Shown: in pieces, positions 18,325 through 28,298 of the stretch
Layout: every line of letters starts with the position of its first letter
Numbering within the stretch: the stretch's first letter is position 1
Source of the DNA: Arachidicoccus rhizosphaerae
GTDB lineage: Bacteria > Bacteroidota > Bacteroidia > Chitinophagales > Chitinophagaceae
Direction: 5' to 3'
Assembly (NCBI RefSeq): GCF_900107765.1
Contig: NZ_FNQY01000015.1
Span: 1 to 64,000, forward strand
Length of the DNA stretch: 64,000 nt
Notes under the pieces: generated by a model
Told to the model about the DNA's origin: nothing
The model's database searches: none
Seen by the model: the letters and a program-made list of their open reading frames with translations, nothing else
Position numbers and translations under genes: made by a program

Positions 18325-19836
18325 ATGGTAGAACACTTTATCATTCCATCCTTTGTCCGCAGCTGGTTGGATAATCTGATCGAGCTGAATCCAAAAGAAA
18401 AAGAGACCTATCTGGATCTAGAAAAGCAACTCAATGAATTACAAAAGAATATAGATCAATATTTTACGGATAGGGAGCAGCTTAAAAAACTAACCAAAAC
18501 CTTTAGTCAGGACCTGGTGAATGCCCACATTATGTACAGAGAATCCTATACGGAATTTTTATCTTCTCTCATAGCTTATCCTCCCGCAGAAAGGGATGCC
18601 CGAGGGATTATGAAACCACCAGAGGATGCCCTTACGCCTAGGCAAAAAAGATTTTTGCTATATTATATCAATTCGGAACTGGATCTACTATTGAACACCA
18701 CTTTAAACCGCGAACAAGACCCGGCAGCACTCAAATTATTCCAGGAGATGCATCATCTTCAATACCACGTATGGTATACAGAAAAAATAACCTATTTGAC
18801 CACGGAAATTAAAAGCTACCTGGAATCTCACAATATTCCAATCGTCCCATGGAAAAGATTCCCAGAAAATGACACAGAATTATTCGAATGGGCTAAAAAC
18901 TGCCTTTATGCGTTTTATACTCCTTTACAGGAAAGTCGACTGGCCAAAACGGCAGGTAGCAGCTTCGCCAAACTAACTTTGGATGAAGAAGACCCAAGGA
19001 AGAACACATTTCCAGGCAAAGTCCCTTCACTTAAAAATCAACAAGATTATATCAAGGGGATGACTATCGCATTACCTACCTCAGAAATGGGACAGAGAAT
19101 GATAAAGCATACATATAAATGTTTAAAATATCACTTTTATCAATTATATTGTTTTACGCTTGAAGAAGGATGGGAAACCTTGGGGACAGCCTTTTTAAAG
19201 CAACGCGAAAAGGTGAAAATCCAATTAAAAGAATTTAGAAAGCAAATTACTATCCTGCCTGATATTTTTGCAATTTTAAGGCAGGAAATTGTCGAAAAGC
19301 AAGAAACAGTAAGTGAAGAGATTTTTGAAAGGCTTCAGGTTGCCTGGCACGCAGGATTATTTACTGAAAATCTAGGGCCCATACTTGTAAAATGGTTCAA
19401 AATCAAAACAAAGGACCCAAGTATTTTAAAAGAAACGCAGAAAATCATTTTTATAGTAGAAATACTCTCAAAATTGAATAAAATGATTAGAGGCCGTATT
19501 CAACTTTTAAGAATGGAGGATGAATATACTTTGCTCACTCATTCGGAAGATCGCAATTACAAAGTCATCAAGGAAAAATCACTGGAAGGAAAAATTGATT
19601 TTTACCTTAAAAAATCCGAAGAATACAAGCAGAGATTAAATGAAACTAAAAATAATCCCAAGGAACGTACAGCATATATATTAAAGGTGCTACCTAGAGT
19701 ATTAGATTATCAACCAAAAGACCCGGAAAACCAGAAAGAACTTACTGATCTTTTCTGGTCTGGGGAATTTGTCAGGCTATTCAACCAATCAAAAAATGAA
19801 GATGGAGAATTCGATTTTGATGGATTTTCTTTTTAA
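18325..19836 (+). CDS. Unrecognised 503-residue, mostly helical protein
   Basis: I do not recognise this protein. It has no signal peptide and no membrane segment, so it is probably cytoplasmic. It is rich in Lys, Glu and Leu and reads as almost entirely alpha-helical with coiled-coil-like stretches near residues 20-60 (ELNPKEKETYLDLEKQL) and in the C-terminal half (QREKVKIQLKEFRKQ). The last residues are acidic and aromatic (EDGEFDFDGFSF). It is the only plus-strand gene between two minus-strand SusC/D loci, with two TATATTTG -7 elements in front. No catalytic motif or nucleotide-binding site can be seen. A role in the glycan loci is not supported; it may simply be inserted between them. Confidence 0.75.
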   Translation: MVEHFIIPSFVRSWLDNLIELNPKEKETYLDLEKQLNELQKNIDQYFTDREQLKKLTKTFSQDLVNAHIMYRESYTEFLSSLIAYPPAERDARGIMKPPEDALTPRQKRFLLYYINSELDLLLNTTLNREQDPAALKLFQEMHHLQYHVWYTEKITYLTTEIKSYLESHNIPIVPWKRFPENDTELFEWAKNCLYAFYTPLQESRLAKTAGSSFAKLTLDEEDPRKNTFPGKVPSLKNQQDYIKGMTIALPTSEMGQRMIKHTYKCLKYHFYQLYCFTLEEGWETLGTAFLKQREKVKIQLKEFRKQITILPDIFAILRQEIVEKQETVSEEIFERLQVAWHAGLFTENLGPILVKWFKIKTKDPSILKETQKIIFIVEILSKLNKMIRGRIQLLRMEDEYTLLTHSEDRNYKVIKEKSLEGKIDFYLKKSEEYKQRLNETKNNPKERTAYILKVLPRVLDYQPKDPENQKELTDLFWSGEFVRLFNQSKNEDGEFDFDGFSF

Positions 19837-19852
19837 ATCATAAAAAATATAT

Positions 19853-19906
19853 ACCAAAAAATCTACCGGGTATTCCAGATAATCCACAATATCCAAAAAC
19901 CCGGTA
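19853..19906 (-). terminator. Intrinsic terminator after susD (locus 2)
   Basis: TACCGGGT at 19864-19871 and ACCCGGTA at 19899-19906 form a GC-rich 8-base stem. On the minus strand it is followed by GATTTTTTGG and further T-rich sequence. It lies 85 bases past the susD stop at 19991. The plus-strand gene ending at 19836 may also use it, although that side is less T-rich. Confidence 0.7.
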
Positions 19907-19990
19907 AATCTTTATGGTTCAAATTCCTGGTGCAACTTACCAAAAAAGTCTTTAGCTTAATATTGAACCGAATTTTATTGATAATTCCAT

Positions 19991-22018
19991 TTAATTACTC
20001 AAAAAGCCATTGAGCCCAGAACTCCCAGTCTGACCATAGCCATTATCTCCATACTGTTCCGCATTATCTATCTGACTTAAGAAATCATAAGAAATAGGTC
20101 TATAATAATCAATCGCACTATTGAAACTGGCGGCGGCTCTGGGATTCGCCTTCGGTAAGGCTGTTTCAAAAGCGTGATGACGCTTTAAAAGTGCCCAACG
20201 ATCAAATTCACCGCAGAGTTCACGGGCATATTCATCGAGTACATCCTGTTCAGTAGCACTTGTAAGATCATGTTTAGCAGCCCCGGCTCTGACGGCTCTG
20301 TCCCTTAGCACATTCAGGTAGGTGGCGGCTTTAGCTCCATTCCCTAATTTTTGTTCGGCCTCTGCGGCAATCAGATACACTTCTGCCATTCGCATTATAA
20401 ACATATCTCCTTGCTTTACTTGCAGATTAGATCCATAATTTAAGCCGTAATAAGACCAGTTAAATTTGGATAGCGAAGGATAAAGCTCATAGCCATTATT
20501 TACCTGACCTGTCTTTGCCGTCCACTCTGCAGCCGTTGACAGATATCTGCCATCACTGGCAAATAAATCATTTATATTAATTACAGCATATCCTCTGGCA
20601 GCTTTTTCTATTGCAGACATGTTATCTTTCGAAAGATAAATAGCAAAACGGTCTTCATCTGCCTGTAAAGGGTATGGATTAACATAAACATTTGTCGAAG
20701 CTTCTAGTTTATTTATATCTCCTGAATGAACACCCTTAGGCCAGACAGATGCAACATATTGATTGCCACCATAGGTAGCTGCTGTTGCATTAACATCTGC
20801 ATAAGGATAGATCTTTTCCCCAATATGTGAAGCATCTATACCATATTTACTGCAAATAGTTGAAGTCAAGGTTACAACATTGGCATCATAAGTCAACCAG
20901 CCAGGCTGTACCATTGAAAAATTTGCAAATGCCGTGGTAAAACTATTCTCCCAACGAGAGTCCCAACTTGCATCAAAACAACCAACTAAATATTTACTAG
21001 GTGCAAAATTATTGTTATTAACACGCCCATAGAAATAGTTCTGTTTATTTTTCATAATAACAAGCTCGGGAAGGGAGTTAGGATCACAATAAGTATAGGA
21101 AAACAGTTTATTGGACTTAGAAGCATAATTCCAGGCATCGCTTTCTCCACTCACCGGGCCAGAGGCTACAAATAAGGCTTCCTTGTTGTCCCTGTTATTG
21201 GCATGAGACCATAAGTCTGCTACATTGTCATATAGCATGGCATTGTAAGAACTGGCATTCGCAATCAGCTCCTCAGATACATCCTTTGCTCGTTGCCAAT
21301 AAGAGGTACCGTTTTCACTTAACCCTTCCCCAGCCCCTTGAACATATGCTCTGGCCAATAGGCCTAATGCAGTTTTTTTGCAGACTCTGCTTGCAGTTCC
21401 GTTTAAAGGAGTTACACCTAACGAGGAAGCGGCCTCAGTCAAATCCTTGATAATCTGTGTATAAATTTCTGCAATTGTATTACGTTTTGGAGTCATATTA
21501 GTAGCCACGCCTGCTGACTCCAAATTTAAGGTCACCGGACCGTAATATGTCGCTAATAAAAGGTAATAATATCCCCTGAGACATTTGGCCTCCCCCACCA
21601 TTTCGTTAATAGTGGCGGAATCTCCATCTTCGAGTGCTGTAGCACCATTTATAACGGAATTACAGGTGGAGATGACAGAATAAGCCTGAGTAAAGAGTTT
21701 ATTGGTGCCATTGGTACTGGTAGTTAGTCCTTCGTAATAATATAGTTCTTTAGTATTATCATTATCATTATGGCTCAGCCATAGATCCGTTCCTGTTTCA
21801 GACACGTACAGAAAATCGGAGGCTGAAAACAGTTGATCATACAATGGTGTATAGCATTGTACCAACAAACCACTCCAAGTATTAAAACTAGTTTCCGTAG
21901 CATCCCCTGCGGTTGGGTTATATTCATCCAGATTGCAGGATGAAGCCAGACAAATAAAAGCCATTGCGCTACCTATAAGGGTATAAATCAAGGTCTTATT
22001 TAATATTTTCTTTCGCAT
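19991..22018 (-). CDS. RagB/SusD-family glycan-binding lipoprotein (locus 2)
   Basis: A 675-residue surface lipoprotein: signal peptide with lipobox ending ASSC (Cys 28), then NLDEYNPT, the normal start of mature SusD. Typical segments are GEAKCLRGYYYLLLATYYGP near the N-terminal third, GDMFIMRMAEVYLIAAEAEQKLG and AATYLNVLRDRAVRAG in the C-terminal half, and ELCGEFDRWALLKRH near the end. It binds the oligosaccharide at the mouth of its SusC partner, which ends 43 bases upstream. A terminator follows it, so it closes a two-gene operon. Confidence 0.95.
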   Translation of the reverse strand: MRKKILNKTLIYTLIGSAMAFICLASSCNLDEYNPTAGDATETSFNTWSGLLVQCYTPLYDQLFSASDFLYVSETGTDLWLSHNDNDNTKELYYYEGLTTSTNGTNKLFTQAYSVISTCNSVINGATALEDGDSATINEMVGEAKCLRGYYYLLLATYYGPVTLNLESAGVATNMTPKRNTIAEIYTQIIKDLTEAASSLGVTPLNGTASRVCKKTALGLLARAYVQGAGEGLSENGTSYWQRAKDVSEELIANASSYNAMLYDNVADLWSHANNRDNKEALFVASGPVSGESDAWNYASKSNKLFSYTYCDPNSLPELVIMKNKQNYFYGRVNNNNFAPSKYLVGCFDASWDSRWENSFTTAFANFSMVQPGWLTYDANVVTLTSTICSKYGIDASHIGEKIYPYADVNATAATYGGNQYVASVWPKGVHSGDINKLEASTNVYVNPYPLQADEDRFAIYLSKDNMSAIEKAARGYAVININDLFASDGRYLSTAAEWTAKTGQVNNGYELYPSLSKFNWSYYGLNYGSNLQVKQGDMFIMRMAEVYLIAAEAEQKLGNGAKAATYLNVLRDRAVRAGAAKHDLTSATEQDVLDEYARELCGEFDRWALLKRHHAFETALPKANPRAAASFNSAIDYYRPISYDFLSQIDNAEQYGDNGYGQTGSSGLNGFLSN

Positions 22019-22061
22019 TATAATGGATTTATAACTTTTTATTTTAATCAGATAGTCTATA

Positions 22062-25000
22062 CTAAAAACTGAGGTTTAGACCTAGTACAATCTGTTTTGT
22101 TAATGGAAAATCTAAACTGCCATTCTGCTCAGGATCATATTGTTTTAATAGATGGCTTTTAGCCACCACCAGCGGATTGGTAATGGTGCCGTAAAACCTT
22201 AATTTATCCAGTTGCATCTTTTTAAGAGTGATATCGGGCAATGTATAACCCAACGTAATATTTTTAATCTTAAGGAAAGATCCATCTACATAAGAGAGAC
22301 CATAGAAGCCCACGTAATCCTGTCTTTGTTTAGAGGCGTTCAGCGCTGGAAAGTCATTTGATGGATTTGAAGATGTCCAGTAGTTAAAATAACTTGGAAA
22401 ATTATCACTGCCACTCGGATCATAATCAGTTAATAAAGAATAATCAATAGTCTGTCCATACCGCATATAAGCATAAATCGTCAAATCAAAATTGGCATAG
22501 GAGAAGGTATTTTGAAACCCTAAAGAAAAATCAGGCGAATTATGTCCCACTATCTGGCGGTCATTATCACTAATGGCATAAGGATTATCCGCATTATACA
22601 AAATTTTATTTCCATCGTCACCTGTAACATAATTGCCGTTAGCATCCAGTTTATAAAAAGCATTATCTCCGGCGCTCACCAAATTAGGTACTTCAATTTT
22701 CAGATCACCGGGTTCTTCACCAAAGGCAGCAGCTTGAGCTTCTTCCCCATTTTGCCACACACCTAAAATTTTATAGCTGTAATAAGAGTTTATCGGCTGA
22801 CCGACAAGAAGGGCATAATCTCCGTTAACAACAGGTGTTGAGCTTTTTTCTGCAAGTTTTGTAATCATCTCTTTATTAGCAGAGAAGGTCAAGGCAGAAC
22901 TCCACGAGAACTTCTTATGGGCAATATTGGCTGTATATAATCCCAATTCAATACCTGTATTTTTTGTTTTTGCAATATTTACACGGGTCTGGTATAAGGT
23001 ACCCGCATTATATGCTCCATTAGTTACCGGAATATTTTTAGTCCAGATTACACCATCCGTATTGGTAATATAGAAGTCCCCCGTAAAACGTATACGATTT
23101 TTAAGAAAATCTGCATCAATTCCGATATTGGTGTTATAAGATCTTTCCCAGGTAAGATCGGCATTCGCCAGCAATTGGGAATAATTATACTTATTGACCT
23201 TTTGCCCGCTTAAGGAATAAAAACCAGCTTCTATGTTTGAAACGGAGGAATATGGATCTATGCTGGCAGTACCTGAAACCCCATACCCTACACGTAATTT
23301 TAAGTTAGAGAGCCAGCTTTTAGTCCCCTGCATAAAATCTTCTTCTGATATACGCCATCCGGCAGAGACTGCCGGGAAAGCTGCCCATTTATGCCCATCC
23401 GCCAATTTAGAAGAACCATCTTCGCGTATGGATGCTTGAAAAAGATAACGATCTTTATAAGAATAATTCAACCTTCCAATCAGGCCAAGGCTTCTGGACA
23501 TGGTATAACTAGACCCAACCGAAGGGCTGGCCCCTGCACCCAAATTCTCCCAGAGATATTTATTAGAAGAAAACTGATTGTTACTCATATTGGTAAATTC
23601 ACTCTGATTATGATCATATGTACTAACCCCCGTCAATTTAAAATTATGATCAGCCCCCAGATTAAATTCATAGGTGAGGATATTCTCCCAACGGTAATTA
23701 TAATTTCGATTCTGGACTATTGTAGCTGCCACTGTAGGTGTTGTACCGGTGGCATTAGCTCCTTCAGCCCAATAATACTGATAGGATCCAATTCCAACGA
23801 ATGTATTGCTTCTAGCATAACTAAGTTGTCCGCTGATTCGAGATTCAAAAGATAAGCCTTTAAGCGGTGTAAATCGTACATATGGATTAAAATAGAGACT
23901 AAAATTATTGCTCTGGTCTCTGTAGACATCTGGATCCGTGTCTAATAGGAAATTAACTGTCTGTTCGTCTCCAGCCACAGGTAATATTTTTAAACTTCCA
24001 TCTTCATTAAAAATAGTTCCATAGGGTATCGCTCTGAGTGCATTTTCAATTTTGGAATAAGCGCTAGAGCCCGTATTATAAAACATCTGCGTATTTAAAC
24101 CTGCCGAAAACCAATCAGTAACCTTATGATCTATTTTAATGGTTGAGCTCAACACTTTATAAGCATCTCCTTTATATTGACCAGATTCATTATTATAATT
24201 CAATGAAAAATAAGCCCTGGTTTTCTTCGTTCCTCCGGATAAAGAGAGGCTATGATTTTGGGTCATATTATTTTTCATAATTGCTTTTACCCGGTCGATA
24301 TCCTCGCCCCTTTGATAGGCGTCATATACTTCTGTCGAAAGAACCTGATCATCTGTGGTGTATGATCCGGCTTCTTGTTGTGCAAGTTTTTTGGTGTTAA
24401 AATATGAATCACCCCTATGTACTTTAGGCGTCATCGACCATCCAGAATATCCAACATAAGCATCATAATTTACTTGTGTCCGTCCCTCTTTTCCGCTCTT
24501 TGTAGTAATCAGAATTACTCCATTGGCTCCTGAGGCGCCATAAATAGCGGTAGAGGAAGCGTCTTTTAAGACATCTATACTCTCAATGTCATTGGGATTT
24601 AAAGTGCTGTAGGAGCCAGGCATACCGTCAATTAATACCAGCGGGTTACCACTGGCACTTAATGAACGGGTACCTCGTAGTTGCATATTTACACCTGCCC
24701 CTGCCTCACCGGAAGATTTAGTAATATCCAGTCCAGGCACTTTACCTTGTAGAGCAATCATTGGATTACCACTGGGGTTTAAAGTTACATCATCTGCTTT
24801 AATGCTGGTAATGGCTCCTGTTAGATCCTTCTTTTTCTGGGTTCCGTATCCGACCACAACGACATCATCTAGCGAAGGATTATAAACTGTTAAAACAATT
24901 TTTAAATCTCCGGATTTATTATAAATTACTTCTTTATCTGCATAACCTACGTATGAAACCACCAAAGTAGTACCTGGTTGTATGTCAATGGTAAATTGGC

Positions 25001-25310
25001 CATTTAAATCTGACAACACACCTTTAGTCGTCCCTTTAACCTTAATGGAAACACCAATCAGTGGCTTTCCTTCTGCGTCGGCAACAGTTCCTTTGACCGG
25101 TGTTAAATCTCTTCCGTTATTGCCCAACACATGATTATAGGTGTTATTTCCAGAGGAATTACCAGATTCGCCCGTCCTATGGCTACCTGCCATTATAGGC
25201 GTCACAGGCAGTAACAGCAACAAAATAACTGCACAACCATAGCTCTTAAAGGCGCTAGGCCCAAAAAAGGCTCCAGACTTTAAAATAATTTTTTTAATCA
25301 TTTTTTGCAT
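22062..25310 (-). CDS. SusC/RagA-family TonB-dependent outer-membrane transporter (locus 2)
   Basis: A 1082-residue transporter. Order of parts: signal peptide with the hydrophobic core CAVILLLLLPVTPIMA, a carboxypeptidase-regulatory-like domain near residues 70-145 (VKGTVADAEGKPLIGVSIKV), the SusC motif DDVVVVGYGTQKKKDLTGAI, a plug with NDIESIDVLKDASSTAIYGA, and a barrel ending VLGLNLSF. It imports oligomers with TonB energy. It shares the domain plan of the locus 1 transporter but differs strongly in the plug and barrel, so the two loci probably take up different glycans. A possible -7 element lies about 50 bases upstream of its start. Confidence 0.95.
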   Translation of the reverse strand: MQKMIKKIILKSGAFFGPSAFKSYGCAVILLLLLPVTPIMAGSHRTGESGNSSGNNTYNHVLGNNGRDLTPVKGTVADAEGKPLIGVSIKVKGTTKGVLSDLNGQFTIDIQPGTTLVVSYVGYADKEVIYNKSGDLKIVLTVYNPSLDDVVVVGYGTQKKKDLTGAITSIKADDVTLNPSGNPMIALQGKVPGLDITKSSGEAGAGVNMQLRGTRSLSASGNPLVLIDGMPGSYSTLNPNDIESIDVLKDASSTAIYGASGANGVILITTKSGKEGRTQVNYDAYVGYSGWSMTPKVHRGDSYFNTKKLAQQEAGSYTTDDQVLSTEVYDAYQRGEDIDRVKAIMKNNMTQNHSLSLSGGTKKTRAYFSLNYNNESGQYKGDAYKVLSSTIKIDHKVTDWFSAGLNTQMFYNTGSSAYSKIENALRAIPYGTIFNEDGSLKILPVAGDEQTVNFLLDTDPDVYRDQSNNFSLYFNPYVRFTPLKGLSFESRISGQLSYARSNTFVGIGSYQYYWAEGANATGTTPTVAATIVQNRNYNYRWENILTYEFNLGADHNFKLTGVSTYDHNQSEFTNMSNNQFSSNKYLWENLGAGASPSVGSSYTMSRSLGLIGRLNYSYKDRYLFQASIREDGSSKLADGHKWAAFPAVSAGWRISEEDFMQGTKSWLSNLKLRVGYGVSGTASIDPYSSVSNIEAGFYSLSGQKVNKYNYSQLLANADLTWERSYNTNIGIDADFLKNRIRFTGDFYITNTDGVIWTKNIPVTNGAYNAGTLYQTRVNIAKTKNTGIELGLYTANIAHKKFSWSSALTFSANKEMITKLAEKSSTPVVNGDYALLVGQPINSYYSYKILGVWQNGEEAQAAAFGEEPGDLKIEVPNLVSAGDNAFYKLDANGNYVTGDDGNKILYNADNPYAISDNDRQIVGHNSPDFSLGFQNTFSYANFDLTIYAYMRYGQTIDYSLLTDYDPSGSDNFPSYFNYWTSSNPSNDFPALNASKQRQDYVGFYGLSYVDGSFLKIKNITLGYTLPDITLKKMQLDKLRFYGTITNPLVVAKSHLLKQYDPEQNGSLDFPLTKQIVLGLNLSF

Positions 25311-25361
25311 TAAATTTAATATACATATATGAATGCACTATTCATTAGTAAACATAGATTA

Positions 25362-25369
25362 CAAAAATA
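25362..25369 (-). promoter_or_regulatory. Possible -7 element for susC (locus 2)
   Basis: Reads TATTTTTG on the minus strand, matching TAnnTTTG, about 52 bases before the susC start. A TTTG lies upstream at 25398-25395, but with 25 bases between rather than the usual 19-21, so the match is partial. Confidence 0.4.
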
Positions 25370-25572
25370 TTAATATTAATATTATCTAATCTTTCAAATG
25401 TTCGCAAAAAATTATACAGGATTACCATCTGGATTTAAACGGCAAATCTTTTGGAAGGGCTTAAATAATTATAATTCCAGAATGCATTCCAGGTAGTTCA
25501 TATGTTCCAAACCGCAAACAATATATCATAAGCAATAAATCAAATAAGCCACTCTTGAAGTACTGATAGAAA

Positions 25573-25627
25573 AAAGGATGGGACCAGGAAAGTCGATATG
25601 ATATATCGGTTCCGGCTCCTATCCTTT
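25573..25627 (-). terminator. Intrinsic terminator after dabBA
   Basis: AAAGGAT at 25573-25579 and ATCCTTT at 25621-25627 close a long stem that continues inward through further paired blocks to an AT-rich tip near CGATATGATATATCG. On the minus strand it ends in CCTTTTTTC. It begins 23 bases past the dabA stop. Confidence 0.75.
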
Positions 25628-25649
25628 GAAATAAATAATCTTAATAAAT

Positions 25650-28298
25650 TCAAAGAGGCTGCACCATCTGTTTATAAGCGTCAATTTGATTTTTCTGTTC
25701 AGGATCCATCACAAATAATAAAATCCAACCACCTTCAATCAAACTCTTAAGTTTAGGATCGCCCTTTAAAATCTGGTCAATATATCTTCTGGGTGCCTGC
25801 ACTAGGACACTTATTCGAATTGGATCATGATAGACTTCATCATCTGATTTCATAACAGACTGTAATGGCAATCCTATTTTCAAATCACTACCATTCCCTT
25901 CTACAACTCCATACTTTCCGGTTATATTATGAATAATCTTCGACCCTCCTCCAAATTTCTGATTGTCTACTGTAGAAAAATAATAGTGATTGCTAATCCA
26001 TTGTACGACGACAAGAGGGCCTTGCATAATCCCTTTTAAGATATTACCATCAGGATCCATTGCCCAGTCATAGGAACTCATAAAACAATCACTAAATTCC
26101 CCTTTTAAGGTTAGGGATCTTGGACCAATAACATAACCTTTGTGACCGGACAATCCCCATTCAGGTCTGGATTCTGACCAGCTATTTGATTTTAACTTTG
26201 CAATAGAAGAACTGTTAACTGGTTCATTGAGTCTTTCCTTTGTCAGTTGGGCCTGAGCCCATATTAAATCCTTTTTCAATTGTGCTGCCAATAACAAATG
26301 GCTGGCGGGGATATCCTGATCAAACAGTTCCACCTCGTCAGTAGAAGTAATGTGCTCAGCAGCAATGAAAAAAGTTTCTTTCGGAATCTCTATATCATAC
26401 TCTTTCTTTAAAATATTACGGACATTATTATTATTGGCCAGCATAGCCAAGGTTCTGGCATTATACTTACCAGGCTGTCCGGCGCAAGCGCCGCAATCAA
26501 GACTCGAAGCAAAAGGATTATTTGCACTTTTGCTCGCATGCCCTGTGAAAACAACCAAGGGCGCGAAAGATCTCCAACCACAGCTATCGAACGTACCCTT
26601 AACGATTAAAGCCTTCTGATCATCACCTATATCGTCTATGGTACTTGTAACATCATGATGATGGTGTTGTAACAAAGGATTATCAGAATGTATAATTGAA
26701 GGTTCTTTCTCTATCTTATCTTGATTTATGCCACCACTTCCTGCCCGCTTATCCCCAACAAAATCATGCGCATACAACGCCAAGGTACTCACTTCATCCA
26801 AATCGGGATTTAAAACAATTTTAGCCGAAGTTTTGCTGAAGCCGGTTTTCGTATTGGCGATAACTTCACTTGATATTCTATCCGAAATTACTGGAACAGC
26901 GGATGTAATATATGGTTCATATAAGGCCTCATAACCGCTCTTATGCTTTAATAGCCAGTGTTCTGCTCTATTAGGGCTCCATAATCTGAGTAATAGAAAA
27001 GCACCATAATATAATCCAGAACCTTCAACATATCCAAAGGCAGAAGGCAGGATATTTTTCATGCGCTTCAAAAAATAACGATAACTGCTTAACTTTCGCC
27101 CTTGTTTTAAATAAGCCTTCTGAGCATCTTGTCTATCTCTAACAGGTTTTTCTCTTACCAAATAGGAGGAAGCTCCCACTGCTGGAGAAGACTTATAAGT
27201 CATTCCTGTTTCAGGATGTTGATAATCCATCATAATGCCAAAAGCTCCTGCTGAACCAAAGGTTTCATAACGAGGCTCATCTTCTACATTGGTATTTGCA
27301 CCCGCCTGCTCAAGTATCCGGCGTAGCCTTTCAGACCTTGTATCCAGACAAAAGACAAGTTGTGCCGCTAAGCCAGTTTTTAATTTTGTGTTGGGATTAT
27401 TCCCGATTATAATATTTTTAGGGCCTGTCTGAAATTCATCGAAACGTTTGCTACTTTTAAGTATTTCTGAAAAAAATCTTTGTTGCCAACTCTTCTCCCA
27501 TGCCTCCAACCAGCACCGTTGTATTTTTATTATTTCCCTATCAGAGAAATCCACTACCGTCGGTTCTTCTGACATAATAGCAGCACCAATTAAGGACGCT
27601 ATCCAAAGCCGGACTGCCAGGTAATCAAGTAAACTGATAGGATATTCCTGTTGCCAGATTGAATTGTTTTGTACGCGATATTTAATAAAACCAACCCACC
27701 CAGGCAATGCAGCAAAATGCCGCTCAAATATTTCCTGAAAAGCCTCAGGTTCAAAATCAAATAATACCTCTTGCAGCGCTTCTTCAGGGGTTTTAGGGAT
27801 CGTCGTTAAGCGATGTCCATTTTTCCTGGCAAGGGCCATGAGATCGTTGTCATGAACAACAAGCTTACGCCAAGAGGTATAAAACCCCATATCCTTAAAG
27901 GGCATTGGCCATGCTGCCAGACCCTCATCTAAAAATAAAGAAAGCCATTTTACTGTAAGTCGGTCCAGTTCATGTTTATCATTTGGGAAATCAGTAAAAA
28001 CAACTGATTCCATTTTCTGTAATGTATTTTCAATACTAGAATGAATACCAACAGTATTAAGCTCATTAGTTAATATAACTTCATCAATTTTTTTCTCCTG
28101 CCATGCCTTTCTGAATACTGAACCACTTGGCAAGGTCTGCCCACCAAAAACCGGGCTTGCCTTTTTAAGGGCTGTAAAAAAGGGCAACGCTTCATAACCG
28201 GCCAATGGATTCGATGTCACAAATCCATAAAGCGGCCACGTCTTTCCGACCACTTCAGCAGCTTCATTAATAACCTTATTTAAGAATTTATAATTCAT
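25650..28298 (-). CDS. dabA: DabA, inorganic carbon transport subunit (DUF2309/UPF0753)
   Basis: An 882-residue member of DUF2309, the DabA subunit of the two-gene energy-coupled dissolved inorganic carbon accumulation complex. It resembles a beta-carbonic anhydrase at its zinc site. The four expected ligands and neighbours are visible: Cys 317 and Asp 319 in VFCLDTRSERLRR, His 587 in VVFTGHAS and Cys 602 in SSLDCGACAGQPG. The His-to-Cys spacing of 15 equals that described for the Halothiobacillus protein. It is thought to convert CO2 to bicarbonate on the cytoplasmic side in a one-way manner driven by the cation flow through DabB. Its ATG overlaps the end of dabB by four bases (ATGA), a sign of translational coupling. 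Confidence 0.93.
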   Translation of the reverse strand: MNYKFLNKVINEAAEVVGKTWPLYGFVTSNPLAGYEALPFFTALKKASPVFGGQTLPSGSVFRKAWQEKKIDEVILTNELNTVGIHSSIENTLQKMESVVFTDFPNDKHELDRLTVKWLSLFLDEGLAAWPMPFKDMGFYTSWRKLVVHDNDLMALARKNGHRLTTIPKTPEEALQEVLFDFEPEAFQEIFERHFAALPGWVGFIKYRVQNNSIWQQEYPISLLDYLAVRLWIASLIGAAIMSEEPTVVDFSDREIIKIQRCWLEAWEKSWQQRFFSEILKSSKRFDEFQTGPKNIIIGNNPNTKLKTGLAAQLVFCLDTRSERLRRILEQAGANTNVEDEPRYETFGSAGAFGIMMDYQHPETGMTYKSSPAVGASSYLVREKPVRDRQDAQKAYLKQGRKLSSYRYFLKRMKNILPSAFGYVEGSGLYYGAFLLLRLWSPNRAEHWLLKHKSGYEALYEPYITSAVPVISDRISSEVIANTKTGFSKTSAKIVLNPDLDEVSTLALYAHDFVGDKRAGSGGINQDKIEKEPSIIHSDNPLLQHHHHDVTSTIDDIGDDQKALIVKGTFDSCGWRSFAPLVVFTGHASKSANNPFASSLDCGACAGQPGKYNARTLAMLANNNNVRNILKKEYDIEIPKETFFIAAEHITSTDEVELFDQDIPASHLLLAAQLKKDLIWAQAQLTKERLNEPVNSSSIAKLKSNSWSESRPEWGLSGHKGYVIGPRSLTLKGEFSDCFMSSYDWAMDPDGNILKGIMQGPLVVVQWISNHYYFSTVDNQKFGGGSKIIHNITGKYGVVEGNGSDLKIGLPLQSVMKSDDEVYHDPIRISVLVQAPRRYIDQILKGDPKLKSLIEGGWILLFVMDPEQKNQIDAYKQMVQPL

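Larger units (their letters stand above)
25311..25649. other. Region between dabA and susC (locus 2)
   Basis: About 340 bases. It holds the dabBA terminator on the left-transcribed strand and the upstream region of susC. No gene. Confidence 0.5.

Noticed and set aside
23391-23855. A 154-codon plus-strand frame inside susC (locus 2).
   Set aside because: Antisense shadow of the transporter; composition is not protein-like.
25329-25345. ATGAAT/ATTCAT short inverted repeat before susC (locus 2).
   Set aside because: Six-base arms in AT-rich sequence are expected by chance.
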